64,000 bases of DNA, taken from assembly GCA_022842785.1 (NCBI GenBank), contig JALHOW010000003.1, forward strand, positions 372,001-436,000, read 5' to 3'. This stretch comes from Hyphomicrobiaceae bacterium. GTDB taxonomy: Bacteria > Pseudomonadota > Alphaproteobacteria > Rhizobiales > Hyphomicrobiaceae. The notes beneath the pieces are model-generated. The model was given only the letters and a program-made list of their open reading frames with translations, made no database searches and was not told where the DNA came from. Shown one piece after another: positions 25,943 through 35,537 of the stretch (position 1 is its first letter; every line of letters begins with the position of its first letter). Made by a program: the position numbers and the translations under genes.

Positions 25943-27313
25943 TCAAGCCGCGTCGGCGACGACGCGGTTGCGGCCTTCGCGCTTGGCCGAATAAAGCGCG
26001 CGATCAGCGCGCTTGAAGAGCGTCTCGGGCGTATCGTCGCGATTTTCGAGCGTCGAGATGCCGACGCTAGCCGTCACGCGAAGCTCTTTGTTGCTCGCGA
26101 TCGAGAACGGATCGGCGGCGATCGTTGCCCTCAGGCGCTCGCCGACCTGAATGGCGCGAGCCAGGTCCGTATCCGGCATGATGATCACGAACTCCTCGCC
26201 GCCGAGCCGGCAGGCGAGATCAATGCCACGCGTATTGCGGCGGAAACGGCGCGCGAACTCGCGCAACACGTGATCGCCGACATCGTGGCCGTATGTGTCG
26301 TTGACCGACTTGAAGTAGTCGATATCGGCAACCAGCAGAGAGAGAGACCGACCAGACTGGATCGACTGCGACACGAGCGTCTTGAGGTGGCCTTCCATGT
26401 AGCGCCGGTTGTGGAGGCCGGTCAGCCCGTCGGTGATGGCCATCTCCACGCTCTCTTCGAGGCGTGCCTTGAGCAGATCGGCGTGGCGCTTGCGCTTCAC
26501 CTGCGTCTTGACGCGCGCCATCATCTCGTGGCGATCGATCGGACGCACGACGTAGTCGTTGACGCCCATGTCGAGACCGCGCAGAAGCCGCGCCTCATCA
26601 CTGGGCTCGACGATGATCAGGATCGGCAGATGGCGCGTGCGCTCGAGCGAGCGGACCTGCGAGCAGAGTCTGAGGCCATCGGCGTTCGTCAGGCTCAGGC
26701 TGACGATGAGCACATCCACCGGCTGCTCGCTGAGCTTCAGGAGCGCGGCCTGGGGATCGCTTTCGAGACTGACCGTGTGAACCGTGCGCAGGGTGTCGAC
26801 CAGACGCTGGGCCGCGCGGCCTTGATCCTCGACGATGAGAACGTGCCCCCTCTCGTTGGCATTCTGCCAGTCGAGCGCCGGCGCCTCGCCCATGCCCATC
26901 TGATGGGTAGTGGAGGCGCGCATCAGCATCTCGTCCGAAAGGACCTTGAGACGCGCGAGGTTTTTCACCCGCGTCACGAGCGCGATATCGTCGACAGGCT
27001 TGGTCAGGAAGTCGTCGGCGCCCGCCTCGAGCCCGTGCACCTTGTCGGCGGGCTGATCGAGCGCGGTGACCATGATGACCGGAATATGCGCGGTTCTCGG
27101 ATCCTGCTTGATGTGCCGGCAAGCCTCGAAGCCGTCCATGCCCGGCATCATCACGTCGAGCAGCACCACATCGATGCGCTCGCGCTCAAGGATGTCGAGC
27201 GCCTCGCGACCGCTCGAAGCGGTGAGGATCTCGAAGTATTCCGCCGTGAGCCGCGCCTCGAGCAGCTTCACGTTGGACATGATGTCGTCGACAACGAGTA
27301 CGCGCGCGGTCAT
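25943..27313 (-). CDS. pleD: Response regulator diguanylate cyclase PleD
   Basis: PleD makes cyclic di-GMP at the cell pole during the alphaproteobacterial cell cycle. The 456-residue protein has REC1 (phospho-acceptor Asp in VVLLDVMMPGMDG, about residue 53), REC2 and a GGDEF domain. REC2 has Ser where the acceptor Asp should be (VLIVSLSL), so it is an adaptor, as in Caulobacter PleD. The active site is RLGGEEFVII, and RGID upstream is the product-inhibition site (RxxD). It follows divK by 34 bp, the conserved order. Confidence 0.95.
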   Translation of the reverse strand: MTARVLVVDDIMSNVKLLEARLTAEYFEILTASSGREALDILERERIDVVLLDVMMPGMDGFEACRHIKQDPRTAHIPVIMVTALDQPADKVHGLEAGADDFLTKPVDDIALVTRVKNLARLKVLSDEMLMRASTTHQMGMGEAPALDWQNANERGHVLIVEDQGRAAQRLVDTLRTVHTVSLESDPQAALLKLSEQPVDVLIVSLSLTNADGLRLCSQVRSLERTRHLPILIIVEPSDEARLLRGLDMGVNDYVVRPIDRHEMMARVKTQVKRKRHADLLKARLEESVEMAITDGLTGLHNRRYMEGHLKTLVSQSIQSGRSLSLLVADIDYFKSVNDTYGHDVGDHVLREFARRFRRNTRGIDLACRLGGEEFVIIMPDTDLARAIQVGERLRATIAADPFSIASNKELRVTASVGISTLENRDDTPETLFKRADRALYSAKREGRNRVVADAA

Positions 27314-27347
27314 GGGTTCGGGTCTTGCGGCTGGAGCCTGGAGAAAA

Positions 27348-27803
27348 TTAATCCGTTTCGACGAACCGACGTACGGTGTCGATGAATAGGCCGATTGAGA
27401 TGGGTTTCGAGAGATAGGCCTCGCACCCGCCCTGGCGGATCCGCTCCTCGTCTCCCTTCATCGCGAACGCCGTTACAGCGATCACCGGAATGTCGCAAAG
27501 ATCGTCGTCGTCCTTGAGCCACTTCGTCACCTCGAGGCCGGAGACCTCGGGCAGCTGGATGTCCATCAGAACGAGATCGGGCCGATGGGCGCGCGCCAAG
27601 TCGAGCGCGTCGTGGCCATTGCGGGCTTCGATGGTTGCATAACCATGAGCCTCGAGCAGATCGCGGAAGAGCTTCATGTTGAGCTCGTTGTCCTCCACGA
27701 TGAGGACCGTCGCCTGCCCGGCGCTCGCACGCGGACGCCGCCCATCGATCGCCGACTGGCGCTCCTGGTAGCCCATTGATTTGGTCCGCTCGATTGTGGT
27801 CAT
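27348..27803 (-). CDS. divK: Single-domain response regulator DivK
   Basis: DivK is a stand-alone receiver that controls the DivJ-PleC-DivL-CckA cell-cycle phosphorelay. The receiver shows [14 protein letters not shown], the acceptor Asp in [13 protein letters not shown], Thr in VIAVTAFA and the Lys in YLSKPI. From ATG at 27803 the protein has 151 residues, with about 30 more at the N terminus than the usual DivK; ATG at 27776 would shorten it by nine. If neither is used, a later start is needed to give the normal length. It is first in a divK-pleD operon and divergent from a DUF3572 gene. Confidence 0.92.
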   Translation of the reverse strand: MTTIERTKSMGYQERQSAIDGRRPRASAGQATVLIVEDNELNMKLFRDLLEAHGYATIEARNGHDALDLARAHRPDLVLMDIQLPEVSGLEVTKWLKDDDDLCDIPVIAVTAFAMKGDEERIRQGGCEAYLSKPISIGLFIDTVRRFVETD

Positions 27804-27909
27804 CGGACGCTTCCGCCGAATCGTCTGCTTGGTTGGAGACCACACTGCGCCAAAAGCCTAAGGATATGTTTAAGAATGCCGGCTCAAGACTGCGGGAGGC
27901 AGGCCAAGG

Positions 27910-28209
27910 ATGCGGAAAAACAACGCTCGCGACACGATGCCGCCCATTGATACGGCACGACAATTAGGTTTGGACGCTCTGCTCTTCATTGCGAGCGACT
28001 CGTTAAGAATTACGAAGTTCCTCAATGTGACCGGCATGGACGCCGCCGAGCTCAGGACGAGAGCCCGCGAGGACGCGACTTTGGTGGCCGTGCTGGAGTA
28101 TCTCCTCGCCGACGAATCTCTGCTGCTCGTGTTCGCGGCGAACGGCGGCCATCGCCCTGACGATGTCACGCCCGCGTTCGAGCGGCTGCAGCGCGACGGC
28201 GACTTCTGA
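27910..28209 (+). CDS. DUF3572 family protein
   Basis: A 99-residue mostly helical protein of the DUF3572 family. The central ALLFIASDSLRITKFLNVTG and the RTRAREDATLVAVLEYLLADE segment are the family pattern. It has no signal peptide or membrane segment. Its divergent position next to divK-pleD is conserved in Rhizobiales, which hints at a link to the cell cycle but gives no function. An internal ATG at 27937 (MPPID) would shorten it by nine residues. Confidence 0.8.
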   Translation: MRKNNARDTMPPIDTARQLGLDALLFIASDSLRITKFLNVTGMDAAELRTRAREDATLVAVLEYLLADESLLLVFAANGGHRPDDVTPAFERLQRDGDF

Positions 28210-28220
28210 GGAGAACGCGG

Positions 28221-29186
28221 ATGAGGGCCCCCGTCGCTGTATCCATCTCGCGCAAGCCGCCGCCACTTCGGATCGGCATAGATCTCGGCGGCACCAAGAT
28301 CGAAGGTGTCGTCATGGATGAGGCCGGTGTCGAGCGCCCGCGCCGCCGCGTGCCGACGCCACGCGACGACTACGCGGGGACCATCGAGGCCATTGCTACA
28401 CTCGTCGACGAGTTGCGCCTCGAAGCGGAGGCCGAGCCAGGTGCCGCCTCGTGCACGATCGGCATCGCGACACCGGGCTCGCTCTCGCTGCAGAGCGGGC
28501 GGATGCAGAACGCCAACTCCACCTGGCTCAATGGAAGGACGCTCGGTCCGGATCTCGAAGGACGCCTCAATCTTCCTGTGCGCCTTGCCAATGATGCCAA
28601 CTGCTTCGCTCTATCGGAGGCACTCGATGGTGCCGCGGCGGGTGCCCGCAATGTGCTCGGTGTCATTCTCGGGACGGGTTGCGGCGCGGGCGTGGTGATC
28701 GACGGCCGCCTGCTCGATGGGCCGCGGGGCATTGGCGGCGAATGGGGGCACAACCCTTTGCCCTGGGCGAACGCGGATGAGTTGCCCGGCCCATTGTGCT
28801 GGTGCGGGCGGCGCGGCTGCATGGAAACCTGGGTGTCCGGCCCGGCGCTCGCGGCTGCGTACCTCCAGGATGGTGGCGCGACGACCCGGGCCGAGGACAT
28901 CGTTGTGCGCGCCGCGTTAGGCGAGACACAGGCCCGCGTCGCGCTCGAACGTCACGCGAGCCGCCTCGCGCGCGGCCTGGCCCACGTGGTGAACATCCTT
29001 GATCCGGACGTGATCGTGCTCGGCGGCGGTCTTTCGCGGCTCGAGCATCTCTACGAGCAGCTACCCGCACTCATGGCGCCGCACATCTTTGCCGAGGATA
29101 CGCGCGTGGACATCCGGCCGCCACGCTGGGGCGATGCCTCGGGCGCGCGCGGCGCGGCTTGGCTATGGCGGAACGCGGCGGCATGA
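28221..29186 (+). CDS. ROK-family sugar kinase
   Basis: A 321-residue ATP-dependent sugar kinase of the ROK family (fructokinase, glucokinase or N-acetylhexosamine kinase). The phosphate motif is IDLGGTKIEG near residue 22, the sugar-binding part includes NDANCFALSE, and the zinc-binding ROK signature reads CWCGRRGCMETWVSG. GAGGAGA precedes the ATG, 11 bp after the DUF3572 stop, so the two are probably co-transcribed. The exact sugar cannot be assigned from sequence. Confidence 0.9.
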   Translation: MRAPVAVSISRKPPPLRIGIDLGGTKIEGVVMDEAGVERPRRRVPTPRDDYAGTIEAIATLVDELRLEAEAEPGAASCTIGIATPGSLSLQSGRMQNANSTWLNGRTLGPDLEGRLNLPVRLANDANCFALSEALDGAAAGARNVLGVILGTGCGAGVVIDGRLLDGPRGIGGEWGHNPLPWANADELPGPLCWCGRRGCMETWVSGPALAAAYLQDGGATTRAEDIVVRAALGETQARVALERHASRLARGLAHVVNILDPDVIVLGGGLSRLEHLYEQLPALMAPHIFAEDTRVDIRPPRWGDASGARGAAWLWRNAAA

Positions 29187-29236
29187 GGCCGCGTCATACC
29201 CAGCGGCAGCAGGGATTCATTGAGGGTTCGGTTGGA

Positions 29237-29482
29237 TCAGCGGCTGTCGAGGAAGCGGGCGGGGTCCGGCTTGAGGCCGGTCACGCGCTCCAGCGCCATG
29301 GCGGCGAGCATACGGTCGCCCATGGTCTTCTCCGGCAGGCGATCGATACCGAAGCGCTCCTGGGCCTGCGCCTCCGCGACCGAGCCATAACCCGGGCCGC
29401 CGAGTTTCATCGCGGCAAGGTCGTTACGGCAGCCCGCAAGCGCGAGCACGAGGGCAAAGGCGATGCCGGCACGCACAATCAT
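29237..29482 (-). CDS. Small lipoprotein
   Basis: An 81-residue protein with a lipoprotein signal: a hydrophobic run from residue 3 and a lipobox LALAGC, with Cys at about residue 18 as the lipidation site. The mature part is about 64 residues, with GGPGYGSVAEAQAQERFGIDRLPEK, and is hydrophilic. It would sit in the cell envelope. No family is recognised. It lies convergent to the ROK gene and downstream of the ketopantoate-reductase-like gene on the same strand, but after a 190-bp gap with a hairpin. Confidence 0.7.
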   Translation of the reverse strand: MIVRAGIAFALVLALAGCRNDLAAMKLGGPGYGSVAEAQAQERFGIDRLPEKTMGDRMLAAMALERVTGLKPDPARFLDSR

Positions 29483-29630
29483 GGGATAATCCCCCGTCAT
29501 CCTGACCATCGCCAGATTGTGGCAGCTTCGCCACGGCGATGGCCGATTCCCGTCTCCCCCGAGGCGGACGAGGGTTAATTTAATGGACTCGTTGCGACCG
29601 GGCAACCCTCCGGACCATGTTTTCCACTTA

Positions 29631-29657
29631 GAGCTGTAGGGATATTTCCTACAGCTC
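29631..29657. terminator. Perfect 10-bp stem-loop downstream of the ketopantoate reductase gene
   Basis: GAGCTGTAGG (29631-29640) and CCTACAGCTC (29648-29657) form a perfect stem with a 7-base AT-rich loop, 15 bp after the stop of the minus-strand gene at 29673. There is no good T-run, so it may be a weak or factor-assisted terminator, or an RNA-stabilising hairpin. Confidence 0.5.
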
Positions 29658-29672
29658 CTGCGCGCGTCTCTA

Positions 29673-30605
29673 CTACTTGCCATCCCGCGGCTTGCCGGCC
29701 GCATCCACCGAGAGGGCCTGCGCGATGAAGGCGTGGGTCGGCGTCGGCACGCCGTGGCGCGCGCCCACGCGCACCACTCCGCCAGAAAGCCAATTCACTT
29801 CGAGGGGTTTCCCTGCGCGCTTATCGTGTGCCATGGACGAGACCATGCCGTCCGGCAGGTCGTTGATGGTCTTCATCACACTCTCGTAGTCACCGGGCTT
29901 GATCGCGATGCCCTCGGCCTTGGCGACGTCGATCACTTCCTGAACAGCGGTTTGCAGAAGCCCATACGTCCCGGCCGCGTTGCGCAGCTCCTTTGCCGCG
30001 TGCCCGGTGAGCGCTGTCACGCCCGAGAACGGCGCCAGCATTGCGAACTTGATCCACTGCGCGCGGCGGATGTCGGCGGGCATGATGGCGTCGATTCCTG
30101 CCGCCTTGCACAGCGCATGGAAGGCTTCGAGCTTCTCGTTCTTCGAGCCGTCCGGCTCGGAGAACTCGATGCGCGCGAACTTGCTGCGATGCTCGATGAC
30201 GCCCGGCCGGGGAATGTGTGAGGCAATGCGCGCGACGCCTGGAATGACGTGCGCCGCCGGAACCACCTGCTTCACAACGTCCGCACCTTCGACGCCATTC
30301 TGGAAGGCGATCACGATGGTCTCCGGTCCGACGGCGGGCTTGAGCTGCGCGGCCGCGGCTTCGGCATCCACCATCTTGGTTGCGAAGATCACGATATCGG
30401 GCGTACCGGCATCGGTCGGATCGAGTACGGCTTTGGCCGGCTTGACCAACGCTTCGCCGAGGAGGCTGTCGAGCAGGAGGCCATTCTCGCGCATAGCCGC
30501 GAGGTGGTTTCCACGCGCGACGAACGTGACGTCGTTGCCCGCTGCCGCAAGCCGACCGCCGAAGTAGCCGCCGACACCACCCGAGCCCATGACCAGAATG
30601 CGCAT
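29673..30605 (-). CDS. 2-dehydropantoate 2-reductase family protein
   Basis: A 310-residue NADPH-dependent reductase of the ketopantoate reductase (ApbA/PanE) family. The nucleotide loop MGSGGVGGYFGG is at residues 6-17. The middle part holds NGVEG, and the C-terminal domain shows AQWIKFAMLAPFSGVTAL with the SSMAHDKRAGKPLEVNWL motif. AAAGGAC precedes the ATG. In the pantothenate pathway it would make pantoate, but the family is broad and other substrates are possible. It lies 110 bp downstream of the IlvD/Edd dehydratase on the same strand. Confidence 0.87.
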   Translation of the reverse strand: MRILVMGSGGVGGYFGGRLAAAGNDVTFVARGNHLAAMRENGLLLDSLLGEALVKPAKAVLDPTDAGTPDIVIFATKMVDAEAAAAQLKPAVGPETIVIAFQNGVEGADVVKQVVPAAHVIPGVARIASHIPRPGVIEHRSKFARIEFSEPDGSKNEKLEAFHALCKAAGIDAIMPADIRRAQWIKFAMLAPFSGVTALTGHAAKELRNAAGTYGLLQTAVQEVIDVAKAEGIAIKPGDYESVMKTINDLPDGMVSSMAHDKRAGKPLEVNWLSGGVVRVGARHGVPTPTHAFIAQALSVDAAGKPRDGK

Positions 30606-30715
30606 GATCTGTCCTTTCGTTGTTCCTTGGGCGGCACTCTCGCAAACCGCCGAGCCGTCGCGCAACGGCCCGCGCGGCATGGCTGCCGGGCGGGCCGTTA
30701 TTCAATCCGAAGTCC

Positions 30716-32542
30716 TCAATGATTGTCGCGCGGCAGGCCCTTCGTCTTGGCGATCCGCTGGTACTTCACGGCAGGCTTCAGCACCATACCGTTCGACAGC
30801 TCATCGACGATGCCGCGTTGGATTTCCTGCCACGGCGTCTGATGGTCGGGGAACTTGTAGCCGCCAGACTTGGCCAGTGCGTCGCGACGCTTCTGCAGCT
30901 CCGCCGCGCTGATCTTGATGTCAGCCGTACGCTTTCTCATATCGATGCGCACGATGTCGCCAGTCTTGAGCAGTGCGAGCCCGCCACCTGTCGCCGCTTC
31001 CGGCGAGGCATTGAGGATTGAGGGGCTACCCGACGTGCCTGACTGGCGGCCGTCGCCAATGCACGGCAGCGACGTGATGCCCTTCTTCAGCAGGTAGTTC
31101 GGCGCGCGCATGTTCACGACCTCGGCCGCGCCGGGATAACCGACCGGCCCCGTGCCACGCATGAACAGCAGGCACGACGCATCGATCTCGAGCTTCGGAT
31201 CGTCGATGCGCTTGTGATAGTCCTCCGGCCCGTCGAACACGATCGCGCGGCCCTCGAATGCCTCCGGATCCTTCGGATTCGACAGATAGCGCTGGCGGAA
31301 CTCTTCGGAGATCACTGACGCCTTCATGATCGCGCTGTCGAACAGGTTGCCCTTGAAATTCAGGAAGCCGGCGCTGCGCTTCATCGGCGCGTCATAGGAC
31401 TTGATGACATCGCGGTCCGACGCGAACTTGCCTTCGCAGTTCTCGTAGAGCGTCCGGCCGTTCACCGTCGTGGCCTTCTTGTTGATCTTGCCCTTTGCGA
31501 TCAGCTCGGCGACCACGGCCGGCACGCCGCCCGCGCGATGATACTCCTCGCCAAGGTACTCACCCGCCGGCTGCAGGTTCACGATCAGCGGAACCTCGTA
31601 GCCGATCCTCTCCCAGTCATCGTTGTTAAGTTCGACGCCGATGTGCGCCGCGATCGCATTCAGATGGATCGGCGCATTCGTCGAGCCGCCGATCGCGGAG
31701 TTGACGACGATCGCGTTCTCAAAGGCGTGGCGCGTGAGAACATCGGAGGGCTTCAGGTCCTCCCACACCATTTCGACAATGCGCTTGCCGGTGAGATACG
31801 CCATCTGCTGGCGTTCGCGGTACGGCCCAGGTATCGCCGCGCAACCGGGCAGGCTCATGCCCAACGCCTCGGCGAGGCTGTTCATGGTCGACGCCGTGCC
31901 CATGGTGTTGCAGTGTCCGGCGGACGGTGCCGACGACGCGACCAGCTCGAGGAATTCTTTGTACTCGATCTCGCCGCGCGCCATCATCTCGCGCGCCTTC
32001 CACACGATCGTGCCTGAACCCGTGCGCTCACCCTTGAACCAGCCGTTGAGCATGGGGCCGCCCGAGAGCACGATCGCCGGCAGATCGACCGTCGCCGCCG
32101 CCATGATCTGCGAGGGCGTGGTCTTGTCGCAACCGGTCGTCAGCACGACGCCGTCGAGCGGATAGCCGTAGAGGATTTCCACCAGCGAGAGGTAGGCGAG
32201 ATTGCGATCGAGGCTCGCGGTCGGCCGCTTGCATGTCTCCTGGATAGGATGCAGCGGGAATTCGAAGGCGATGCCGCCCGCCTCGCGAATGCCCTCACGC
32301 ACGCGCTCGGCGAGAACGAGATGATGCCGGTTGCACGGCGAGATGTCCGAACCAGACTGCGCGATGCCGATCATGGGCTTGCCGGACTGCAGCTCATCGA
32401 GCGTCAGGCCGAAGTTCATCGTGCGCTCGAGGTACAGCGCCGTCATGTCGGCGTTGTCCGGATTATCGAACCACGCCTTGGAGCGCAGCTCCGACGGCTT
32501 GATCTTGCGCCCGCCGTTCGATGCCTTCTTGCCGTTTTTCAT
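30716..32542 (-). CDS. IlvD/Edd family dehydratase (arabonate dehydratase-like)
   Basis: A 608-residue iron-sulfur dehydratase of the IlvD/Edd family. The cluster cysteines appear in [20 protein letters not shown] and [11 protein letters not shown]. The N-terminal length and the sequence [27 protein letters not shown] point to the sugar-acid (L-arabonate/xylonate) dehydratase branch rather than the amino-acid enzyme IlvD. It would remove water from a sugar acid to give a 2-keto-3-deoxy acid. The ATG at 32542 was chosen because the family begins at about this point. A ketopantoate-reductase-like gene follows. Confidence 0.85.
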   Translation of the reverse strand: MKNGKKASNGGRKIKPSELRSKAWFDNPDNADMTALYLERTMNFGLTLDELQSGKPMIGIAQSGSDISPCNRHHLVLAERVREGIREAGGIAFEFPLHPIQETCKRPTASLDRNLAYLSLVEILYGYPLDGVVLTTGCDKTTPSQIMAAATVDLPAIVLSGGPMLNGWFKGERTGSGTIVWKAREMMARGEIEYKEFLELVASSAPSAGHCNTMGTASTMNSLAEALGMSLPGCAAIPGPYRERQQMAYLTGKRIVEMVWEDLKPSDVLTRHAFENAIVVNSAIGGSTNAPIHLNAIAAHIGVELNNDDWERIGYEVPLIVNLQPAGEYLGEEYHRAGGVPAVVAELIAKGKINKKATTVNGRTLYENCEGKFASDRDVIKSYDAPMKRSAGFLNFKGNLFDSAIMKASVISEEFRQRYLSNPKDPEAFEGRAIVFDGPEDYHKRIDDPKLEIDASCLLFMRGTGPVGYPGAAEVVNMRAPNYLLKKGITSLPCIGDGRQSGTSGSPSILNASPEAATGGGLALLKTGDIVRIDMRKRTADIKISAAELQKRRDALAKSGGYKFPDHQTPWQEIQRGIVDELSNGMVLKPAVKYQRIAKTKGLPRDNH

Positions 32543-32656
32543 GGTTGGTGCCCCTGCTTCCGAGAACGTTTCCAGCCTAGACCATAGCGGATGGCGCCGG
32601 GCTCGGACATACTCGGATCGTGCAGCGCATATCAGCCTATGGGACAGCTGGAGGAC

Positions 32657-33121
32657 ATGAGCGGGGCATCGGCACAGATCCACGCGACCGCCATCGCGCT
32701 CGATGATCGGGCCGCGCTGATCCTCGGCCCGTCCGGTGCTGGAAAATCGGATCTCGCGCTCCGCTGCATCCTGCAGGGGGCGTGGATCGATGGACACCAT
32801 CGCCACGCGACACTCGTCGCCGACGACCAGGTGATCATCGAGGAAACCGTACGCGGCCTGATCACTCGTCCGCCGGATTCCATCGCAGGCCGCATGGAGG
32901 TGCGGGGCGTCGGCATCATGGAGGTTGCGTCCGTGGGCAGCGCGCGGCTCGTGCTCGCCGTCGAGCTTGCCGAACCCGCCGCCATTGACCGGCTACCTGA
33001 TCCGCAGCCGAGCTTGACCCTGCTTGGCGCGGAAGTCCCCCTCATGCGCGTGGCGCCATTCGAAGCGTCCGCGCATCTCAAAGTGCTGCTGGCGCTGGTG
33101 CAGGGGCTTCCGAGTGCGTGA
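32657..33121 (+). CDS. hprK: HPr kinase/phosphorylase C-terminal domain protein
   Basis: A 154-residue protein equal to the catalytic half of HPr kinase. Walker A is [14 protein letters not shown] near residue 25, followed by [11 protein letters not shown] and RGVGIMEV, as in the short alphaproteobacterial HprK. It would phosphorylate HPr on Ser in the nitrogen/phospho-relay PTS. No ptsH, EIIA or ChvG/ChvI gene is beside it, whereas these are usual neighbours. The start is unsettled: GGAGG lies only 2 bases from ATG at 32657, and ATG at 32639 has no ribosome site. Confidence 0.82.
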   Translation: MSGASAQIHATAIALDDRAALILGPSGAGKSDLALRCILQGAWIDGHHRHATLVADDQVIIEETVRGLITRPPDSIAGRMEVRGVGIMEVASVGSARLVLAVELAEPAAIDRLPDPQPSLTLLGAEVPLMRVAPFEASAHLKVLLALVQGLPSA

Positions 33122-33135
33122 CAAATCGCGGCTTC

Positions 33136-33200
33136 GGCGCGAGTGGGGCTCGCCCCACACCCCACCGGGAGGGACACCCTCCCGGACCCACCCGCATTTA
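33136..33200. repeat. Intergenic palindromic repeat, copy 2
   Basis: Contains a GTGGGGC/GCCCCAC stem (33143-33158) and a CCGGGAGGG/CCCTCCCGG stem (33165-33185), then GACCCACCCGC and an AT-rich end. Order and spacing match the copies near 37.7 and 61.5 kb. It lies between convergent genes and could act as a two-way terminator. Confidence 0.75.
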
Positions 33201-33302
33201 TTGACTTGGTGCCCCAATCGCCACCTGTCTGCATGGCCGCCGCGGGCATAGCACTACGGCGAGATTGCGAAGCACCCCTTCCCGGCAGCCCGCGGCACTA
33301 GA

Positions 33303-34097
33303 CTACTTCTTCGGCAGGAGTTCCGGCCGGTACTCGAAGTGCATGGAGTCGTAGTGGTACCACTTGCCGCCCCAGATGAAGCCGTGCTTCTCGAACACGT
33401 CGACGATCTCCTGCGGGATGCGATTGCGGTACACGGGCTGACCATCGGCCCCGGGCTTGCCCCATCGCCAGTAGTCCGCCTGCTTGGTCGAGATGTCGAT
33501 GGCTATGCCGAGGCCGTGCGGGCTCACGCGCTCCGTTCCTGCAATGGGCCGGCAGTTGTAGGCGCCGGCCGGCGGAAAGAGATGGACATCGAAGCGCGCC
33601 GGCAGGCGATCGAGCTCCGCCGAAACGGCCGCGAGTCGCTCCGCAACGCCGTTCACGCGCGTAACCTGGAGGGCTTTTCCCCATTTTTTTGGCAGCCACA
33701 CCACTGGGACGAGGTTCTTGCGCACTTCATCACGGAGGCAGTCGCCGTACATGGCGGTGAAGAAAGCATTGTTGCGCGACCGCCCGGGATCGGCATCGCG
33801 GGAGGGTGGCGGCGCGACGCCGACGGGGTAGGGCTGAGCCAGCATGTCCTTGAGATCCGGTGCATCCAGGCGAGCAGCCGGCGTCTTGGGACCGAGGCCA
33901 TCGTCGATCGGCATGCGCTTGCCGTCTCGCCACACCAGAGCGTTGCCGTCGCGCCGCGTCAGGAATTCTGGGTAGGCCGTGATCAGACGGTTCGCAACTG
34001 CCGCAATTTCGGGCGCCTCGGCGCGGATCGGGCTAGCCGGCAGGAGCTGAGAGCCGATGGTCAGCACCAATAAAGCTATGCTTTTCCTGCATATCAT
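33303..34097 (-). CDS. M15-family metallopeptidase (secreted)
   Basis: A 264-residue secreted peptidase of the M15 family (VanY/CwlK type), which trims peptidoglycan peptides in the periplasm. A signal peptide spans about residues 1-25 (ending IRA-EAPE). The zinc site consists of SPHGLGIAIDI (His and Asp) and the downstream YDSMHFEYRPELL (His). The N-terminal 150 residues are a spacer without a recognised domain. ATG at 34097 puts the hydrophobic segment at the start; an upstream in-frame start would hide it. Confidence 0.82.
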   Translation of the reverse strand: MICRKSIALLVLTIGSQLLPASPIRAEAPEIAAVANRLITAYPEFLTRRDGNALVWRDGKRMPIDDGLGPKTPAARLDAPDLKDMLAQPYPVGVAPPPSRDADPGRSRNNAFFTAMYGDCLRDEVRKNLVPVVWLPKKWGKALQVTRVNGVAERLAAVSAELDRLPARFDVHLFPPAGAYNCRPIAGTERVSPHGLGIAIDISTKQADYWRWGKPGADGQPVYRNRIPQEIVDVFEKHGFIWGGKWYHYDSMHFEYRPELLPKK

Positions 34098-34259
34098 CGC
34101 GCCTGCTCGCTCCGCTTCGACCTTCGTCGTAAGACCGCTCGCACACCGCCAGGCGATCACGATCGCTTTACGTAACCGATTAAGCTGCTAAACTTTGCCG
34201 CAAGTACGATCCAGACCGAAGCCTGTCGACCCGTACCCGGGGTGTTGCCGAGCGGCATC

Positions 34260-35537
34260 ATGCGTCCCAGGCCCTGGAGTATCGCACTGATGGAGGCGGA
34301 TGACGAACTGGGAGCCGAGGCTCCCGCCGCGCAGTTGGCACCCGCGATTGCCCCGGGGATGCCGGAGTGCGCCGCCGCCATCCAGCCCATCGCCTTCCGC
34401 AACGAGCCCCCAATTGCCCCGCCACCCTTCCATGCCGATGCGCCCGCGCGCACGTTGGATCGTACCGGCGAGCGCACCTTCGAGCGAGCGGGGGGTGACC
34501 GTCATCCAAATTCACCCACGTACGGCGCGCTCGATCTCGGCACGAACAATTGTCGTCTGCTTGTCGCACGGCCGTCGCGGCGCGGCTTCCTCGTCGTCGA
34601 CGCCTTCTCGCGCATCATCCGCCTCGGCGAAGGCGTATCGGCGAGCGGGCGGCTCTCCGACGCCGCGATGCACCGCACCATCGAAGCGCTGAAGATCTGC
34701 GAGGCAAAGCTTCGCAAAGCAAATGTGGCGCGCTCGCGCCTCATTGCCACGCAGGCCTGCCGCATCGCCGCCAACGGTGATGAATTCCTCGACCGCGTGC
34801 GCCGCGACGTCGGCCTCGAGATCGAAGTTGTCTGTCGCGAGACTGAGGCACGCCTCGCCGTATCGGGCTGCGCCGCGCTCATCGACAAGCACAGCGACCT
34901 CGTGCTGGTCTTCGACATCGGCGGCGGCTCGTCGGAACTCATCTGGCTCGATCTCAACCGGCGCCGCGACGGCTGGCGTCAATCCATGGCCGACCGCGTC
35001 GAGGCACAGCATTGCATTGCCGCCTGGACCTCGCTGCCCCTCGGCGTCGTCACGATCGCGGAGCGCTTCGGCGGCCGTCATGTGGACGAGGACACTTTCG
35101 AGGCCATGGTCGACTACGTCGGCGATCTACTGGCGCCCTTCGAGCGCGAGCACGGCTTCCGCTCGCGCATGCACAATCGCCGCGTGCACATGCTCGGCAC
35201 GTCCGGCACCGTGACAACCGTGGCGGGTATTCACCTGGGCCTTCCGCGCTATGACCGCAATCGCGTCGACGGCTGCTGGCTGCGATCCAGCCAGGTTCGC
35301 ACGGTCACGGCGGACCTCCTCGCGCGCGGCTATGACGCCCGCGTCAGCGAGCCCTGCATCGGCCGCGACCGCGCCGATCTCGTGCTTGCCGGCTGCGCCA
35401 TTCTCGAAGCGCTCATGCGCATGTGGCCCTGCGATATGCTACGCGTTGCCGATCGCGGTTTGCGCGAGGGCATTCTCGCGACGCTCATGGCCGAAGATGG
35501 TGTCTTCCGCTCTTCGCGACGGGACGGCGGGCAGTAG
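34260..35537 (+). CDS. ppx: Exopolyphosphatase/guanosine pentaphosphatase (Ppx/GppA) family
   Basis: A protein of up to 425 residues with the ASKHA phosphatase fold. The phosphate motifs are ALDLGTNNCRLLV near residue 88, FDIGGGSSELIW, and GTSGTVTTVAGI. It cleaves polyphosphate or converts pppGpp to ppGpp in the cytosol. The first 80 residues are a Pro/Ala-rich extension. The start is uncertain among GTG 34242 and ATG 34260 and 34290. The stop touches the rlmE start, so the two are cotranscribed, a common arrangement in Rhizobiales. Confidence 0.87.
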   Translation: MRPRPWSIALMEADDELGAEAPAAQLAPAIAPGMPECAAAIQPIAFRNEPPIAPPPFHADAPARTLDRTGERTFERAGGDRHPNSPTYGALDLGTNNCRLLVARPSRRGFLVVDAFSRIIRLGEGVSASGRLSDAAMHRTIEALKICEAKLRKANVARSRLIATQACRIAANGDEFLDRVRRDVGLEIEVVCRETEARLAVSGCAALIDKHSDLVLVFDIGGGSSELIWLDLNRRRDGWRQSMADRVEAQHCIAAWTSLPLGVVTIAERFGGRHVDEDTFEAMVDYVGDLLAPFEREHGFRSRMHNRRVHMLGTSGTVTTVAGIHLGLPRYDRNRVDGCWLRSSQVRTVTADLLARGYDARVSEPCIGRDRADLVLAGCAILEALMRMWPCDMLRVADRGLREGILATLMAEDGVFRSSRRDGGQ

